The translations under genes and the position numbers were made by a program. DNA of 64,000 nucleotides from NCBI GenBank assembly GCA_902790375.1, contig CADARY010000014.1, positions 82,046-146,045 on the forward strand. Direction: 5' to 3'. A model generated the notes under the pieces. That model did not search any database. It was not told the origin of the DNA and saw nothing but the letters and a program-made list of their open reading frames with translations. The number at the start of each line of letters is the position of its first letter. Positions within the stretch are counted from its first letter, which is position 1. Below, piece after piece: positions 62,602 through 64,000 of the stretch. Source of the DNA: Oscillospiraceae bacterium (GTDB taxonomy: Bacteria > Bacillota > Clostridia > Oscillospirales > Oscillospiraceae).

Positions 62602-63798
62602 TCAGCCGACGATCGCTTTGGTGTCTCTGGCAATGACAAGCTCTTCGTTTGTGGGGATGACAAAGACCTTGACCCTGGAATCCGGGGTGGAGATCATGAT
62701 ATCCTCGCCGCGCTTGGAGTTGGCGGCATCGTCAAGCTTCACGCCGAGATAGCCGAAGTATTCGGCGATGGCGGCACGGGATTCCTTGGAGTTTTCACCG
62801 ACGCCGGCAGTAAAGATGATGGCGTCCACACCGTTCATGGCGGCGACGTAAGAGCCGGCCACCTTGGCGACCCAGTAGTGGAACATATCCAGCGCGAGCT
62901 GCGCGCGGTCATTGCCCTGCTCGGAGGCTGCCGTCAGATCACGGAAGTCGGAGGATACGCCGGATACGCCCAGAACGCCGGACTTCTTGTTGAGGATGTT
63001 CAGCATTTCATCAATGCTGAAGCCATACTTGTTCATGAGGAACTGGATGACGCCCGCGTCCAGATCGCCGCAGCGGGTGCCCATGGGCAGACCGACCAGA
63101 GGCGTAAAGCCCATGGAGGTGTCAACGCATTTGCCGCCGTCAATGGCGCAGATGGAGGAGCCGTTGCCCATGTGGCAGGAGATCAGCTTGAGCTCCTCAA
63201 TGGGCTTGCCCATCAGCTCTGCGCAGCGGCCGGAGACATAGCGATGGGAGGTGCCGTGGAAGCCGTAGCGGCGGATGCCGTCATTCTTGTAATACTCATA
63301 GGGAACAGCGTACATGTAGGCTTTGCCGGGCATCGTCTGATGGAAGGCGGTGTCAAACACGGCGACCATCGGGACATCGCCCATCACGTCGCGGCAGGCC
63401 TTGATGCCGGTGATGTTGGCAGGATTGTGCAGAGGGGCGAAGGGGATGCACTCCTCAATGGCGGCCATAACATCGTCATTGATCCTGACGGAGCTTGCGA
63501 ACTTCTCGCCGCCATGGACCACGCGATGACCGACTGCGTCGATCTCCTTCATGGAGGCTACCACGCCATACTGCGCGCTGGTGAGCTTCTCAATGACCGC
63601 AGCGATGGCTTCGGAGTGCGTGGGCATGGGGACATCTTCATTAAAAACAGGCTTGCCGCCTACCAGCGGGCTGTGCTTCAGATGGCCGTCGATGCCGATC
63701 CTTTCGCACAGACCCTTGGCCATGACCTGTTCGGTCTCCATATCAATAAGCTGATACTTGAGAGAGGAGCTGCCGGCGTTGATCACTAAAATTTTCAT
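62602..63798 (-). CDS. ackA: Acetate kinase
   Basis: A 398-residue acetate kinase of usual length. It makes ATP and acetate from acetyl phosphate, the last step of acetate fermentation. The N-terminal [13 protein letters not shown], the RVVHGGEKF motif near 90, [12 protein letters not shown] near 207 and the FTAGVGENS segment near 325 are diagnostic. AGAAAGGGAAGAAAAC precedes the ATG. The usual partner pta is not adjacent here. Confidence 0.98.
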   Translation of the reverse strand: MKILVINAGSSSLKYQLIDMETEQVMAKGLCERIGIDGHLKHSPLVGGKPVFNEDVPMPTHSEAIAAVIEKLTSAQYGVVASMKEIDAVGHRVVHGGEKFASSVRINDDVMAAIEECIPFAPLHNPANITGIKACRDVMGDVPMVAVFDTAFHQTMPGKAYMYAVPYEYYKNDGIRRYGFHGTSHRYVSGRCAELMGKPIEELKLISCHMGNGSSICAIDGGKCVDTSMGFTPLVGLPMGTRCGDLDAGVIQFLMNKYGFSIDEMLNILNKKSGVLGVSGVSSDFRDLTAASEQGNDRAQLALDMFHYWVAKVAGSYVAAMNGVDAIIFTAGVGENSKESRAAIAEYFGYLGVKLDDAANSKRGEDIMISTPDSRVKVFVIPTNEELVIARDTKAIVG

Positions 63799-63856
63799 GT
63801 TTTCTTCCCTTTCTATTGTAATTGACGTGCCAGTTGATTAAAATGTGCTCATCAGT

Positions 63857-63884
63857 ATTCTAATACATTTGCAGGAAAAAGCAA
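63857..63884 (-). promoter_or_regulatory. promoter of ackA
   Basis: Minus-strand TTGCTT (63879-63884), 16-base spacer, TAGAAT (63857-63862), about 60 bases before the start. Confidence 0.55.
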
Positions 63885-63906
63885 GAATATTTTTAAGGGG
63901 CTGTTG

Positions 63907-63954
63907 TTAACTTGTGATAATGTCACCCTACAATTAACTTGAGAAAATGTCACC
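63907..63954 (+). repeat. two 21-base direct repeats, probable insertion-sequence end
   Basis: Units at 63907-63927 and 63934-63954 (period 27) are identical at 19 of 21 positions. Both start TTAACTTG and end AATGTCACC. Such repeated end motifs next to a short 5' coding region suggest the left end of an insertion sequence with transposase binding sites. Confidence 0.6.
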
Positions 63955-63973
63955 TATCCATAGAATAGAGAGC

Positions 63974-64000
63974 ATGGAAAGGACGATAACATTGACTCAA
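63974..64000 (+). CDS. start of a possible transposase gene (cut by window edge)
   Basis: Nine codons (MERTITLTQ) after an ATG at 63974, open to the right edge. The repeat pair upstream suggests a transposase of an insertion sequence; the visible part is too short to identify a family. Confidence 0.4.

Overview
The window looks like the chromosome of a GC-rich (by eye well above 50% G+C) gut-type member of the Clostridia, most likely an Oscillospirales/Oscillospiraceae relative. The grounds are gene content and order: an IspH-S1 fusion downstream of cmk, CIRCE-groESL, a T-box in front of alaS, TIGR03960/TIGR03936, mltG next to a U32 peptidase, tig-clpP-clpX-lon-engB, scpA-scpB-ytfJ-dacF, and strong AGGAGG-type ribosome binding sites with some TTG/GTG starts. 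No rRNA, tRNA, CRISPR array or prophage was seen. Most of the window is housekeeping; accessory material is confined to a glycan island, an uncharacterised ABC transporter, small repeats and an IS-like end at the right edge. The organism assignment is inference from content, not a database match.

Layout. 1-6.4 kb: a partial APC permease, folD, a small-molecule kinase of the TIGR02172 type, then a U32 peptidase and mltG on the minus strand. 6.5-10.4 kb: a Gly/Cys/Asn-rich microprotein, and a minus-strand operon prfC - cyclodeaminase-like protein - sirtuin - tmk. 10.5-15.5 kb: DUF554 protein, THUMP-type RNA methyltransferase, diacylglycerol-kinase-like protein, and the CIRCE-controlled groES-groEL operon. 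15.5-23.3 kb: a mobile-looking repeat, T-box-alaS, a HIT protein, comEC-holA-rnmV and a small membrane protein on the other strand. 23.4-29.2 kb: a five-gene ABC importer with a DUF3798 lipoprotein, a double ATPase, two permeases and a DUF6672-like membrane protein. 29.2-34.5 kb: pepD, a REP-like repeat, a SpoIVFB-like M50 protease, the TIGR03960/TIGR03936 pair, and rplS with a structured leader.

34.6-41.4 kb is a surface-glycan island: a protein with two tandem GT4 domains, an O-antigen-ligase-like polymerase and three GT2 enzymes. It sits between rplS and the lepB-rbgA-rnhB-yraN block that normally follows rplS in Firmicutes. 43.9-54.7 kb holds a DUF1540 protein, a metallophosphoesterase, tig-clpP-clpX-lon-engB, a second M50 protease, scpA-scpB, a DUF2953 protein and ytfJ. 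54.7-60.6 kb is dacF, an RluB-type pseudouridine synthase, an HI0933-type flavoprotein, cmk and ispH-S1. 60.6-64 kb is an HTH/zinc-ribbon regulator, an alpha/beta hydrolase and ackA on the minus strand, then the beginning of a probable insertion sequence.

Functional themes are protein quality control (GroESL, Tig, ClpXP, Lon), ribosome assembly and translation (RplS, RbgA, EngB, PrfC, AlaS, S1), envelope and spore-related biology (MltG, DacF, YtfJ, M50 proteases, the glycan island) and one-carbon/acetate metabolism (FolD, AckA). The best candidates for undescribed biology are the DUF3798/DUF6672 transporter of unknown substrate, the internal promoter plus ribosome binding site that would let S1 be made separately from the IspH-S1 fusion, the glycan island, and a three-copy palindrome-ended repeat family, two copies of which begin at the stop codon of a gene.
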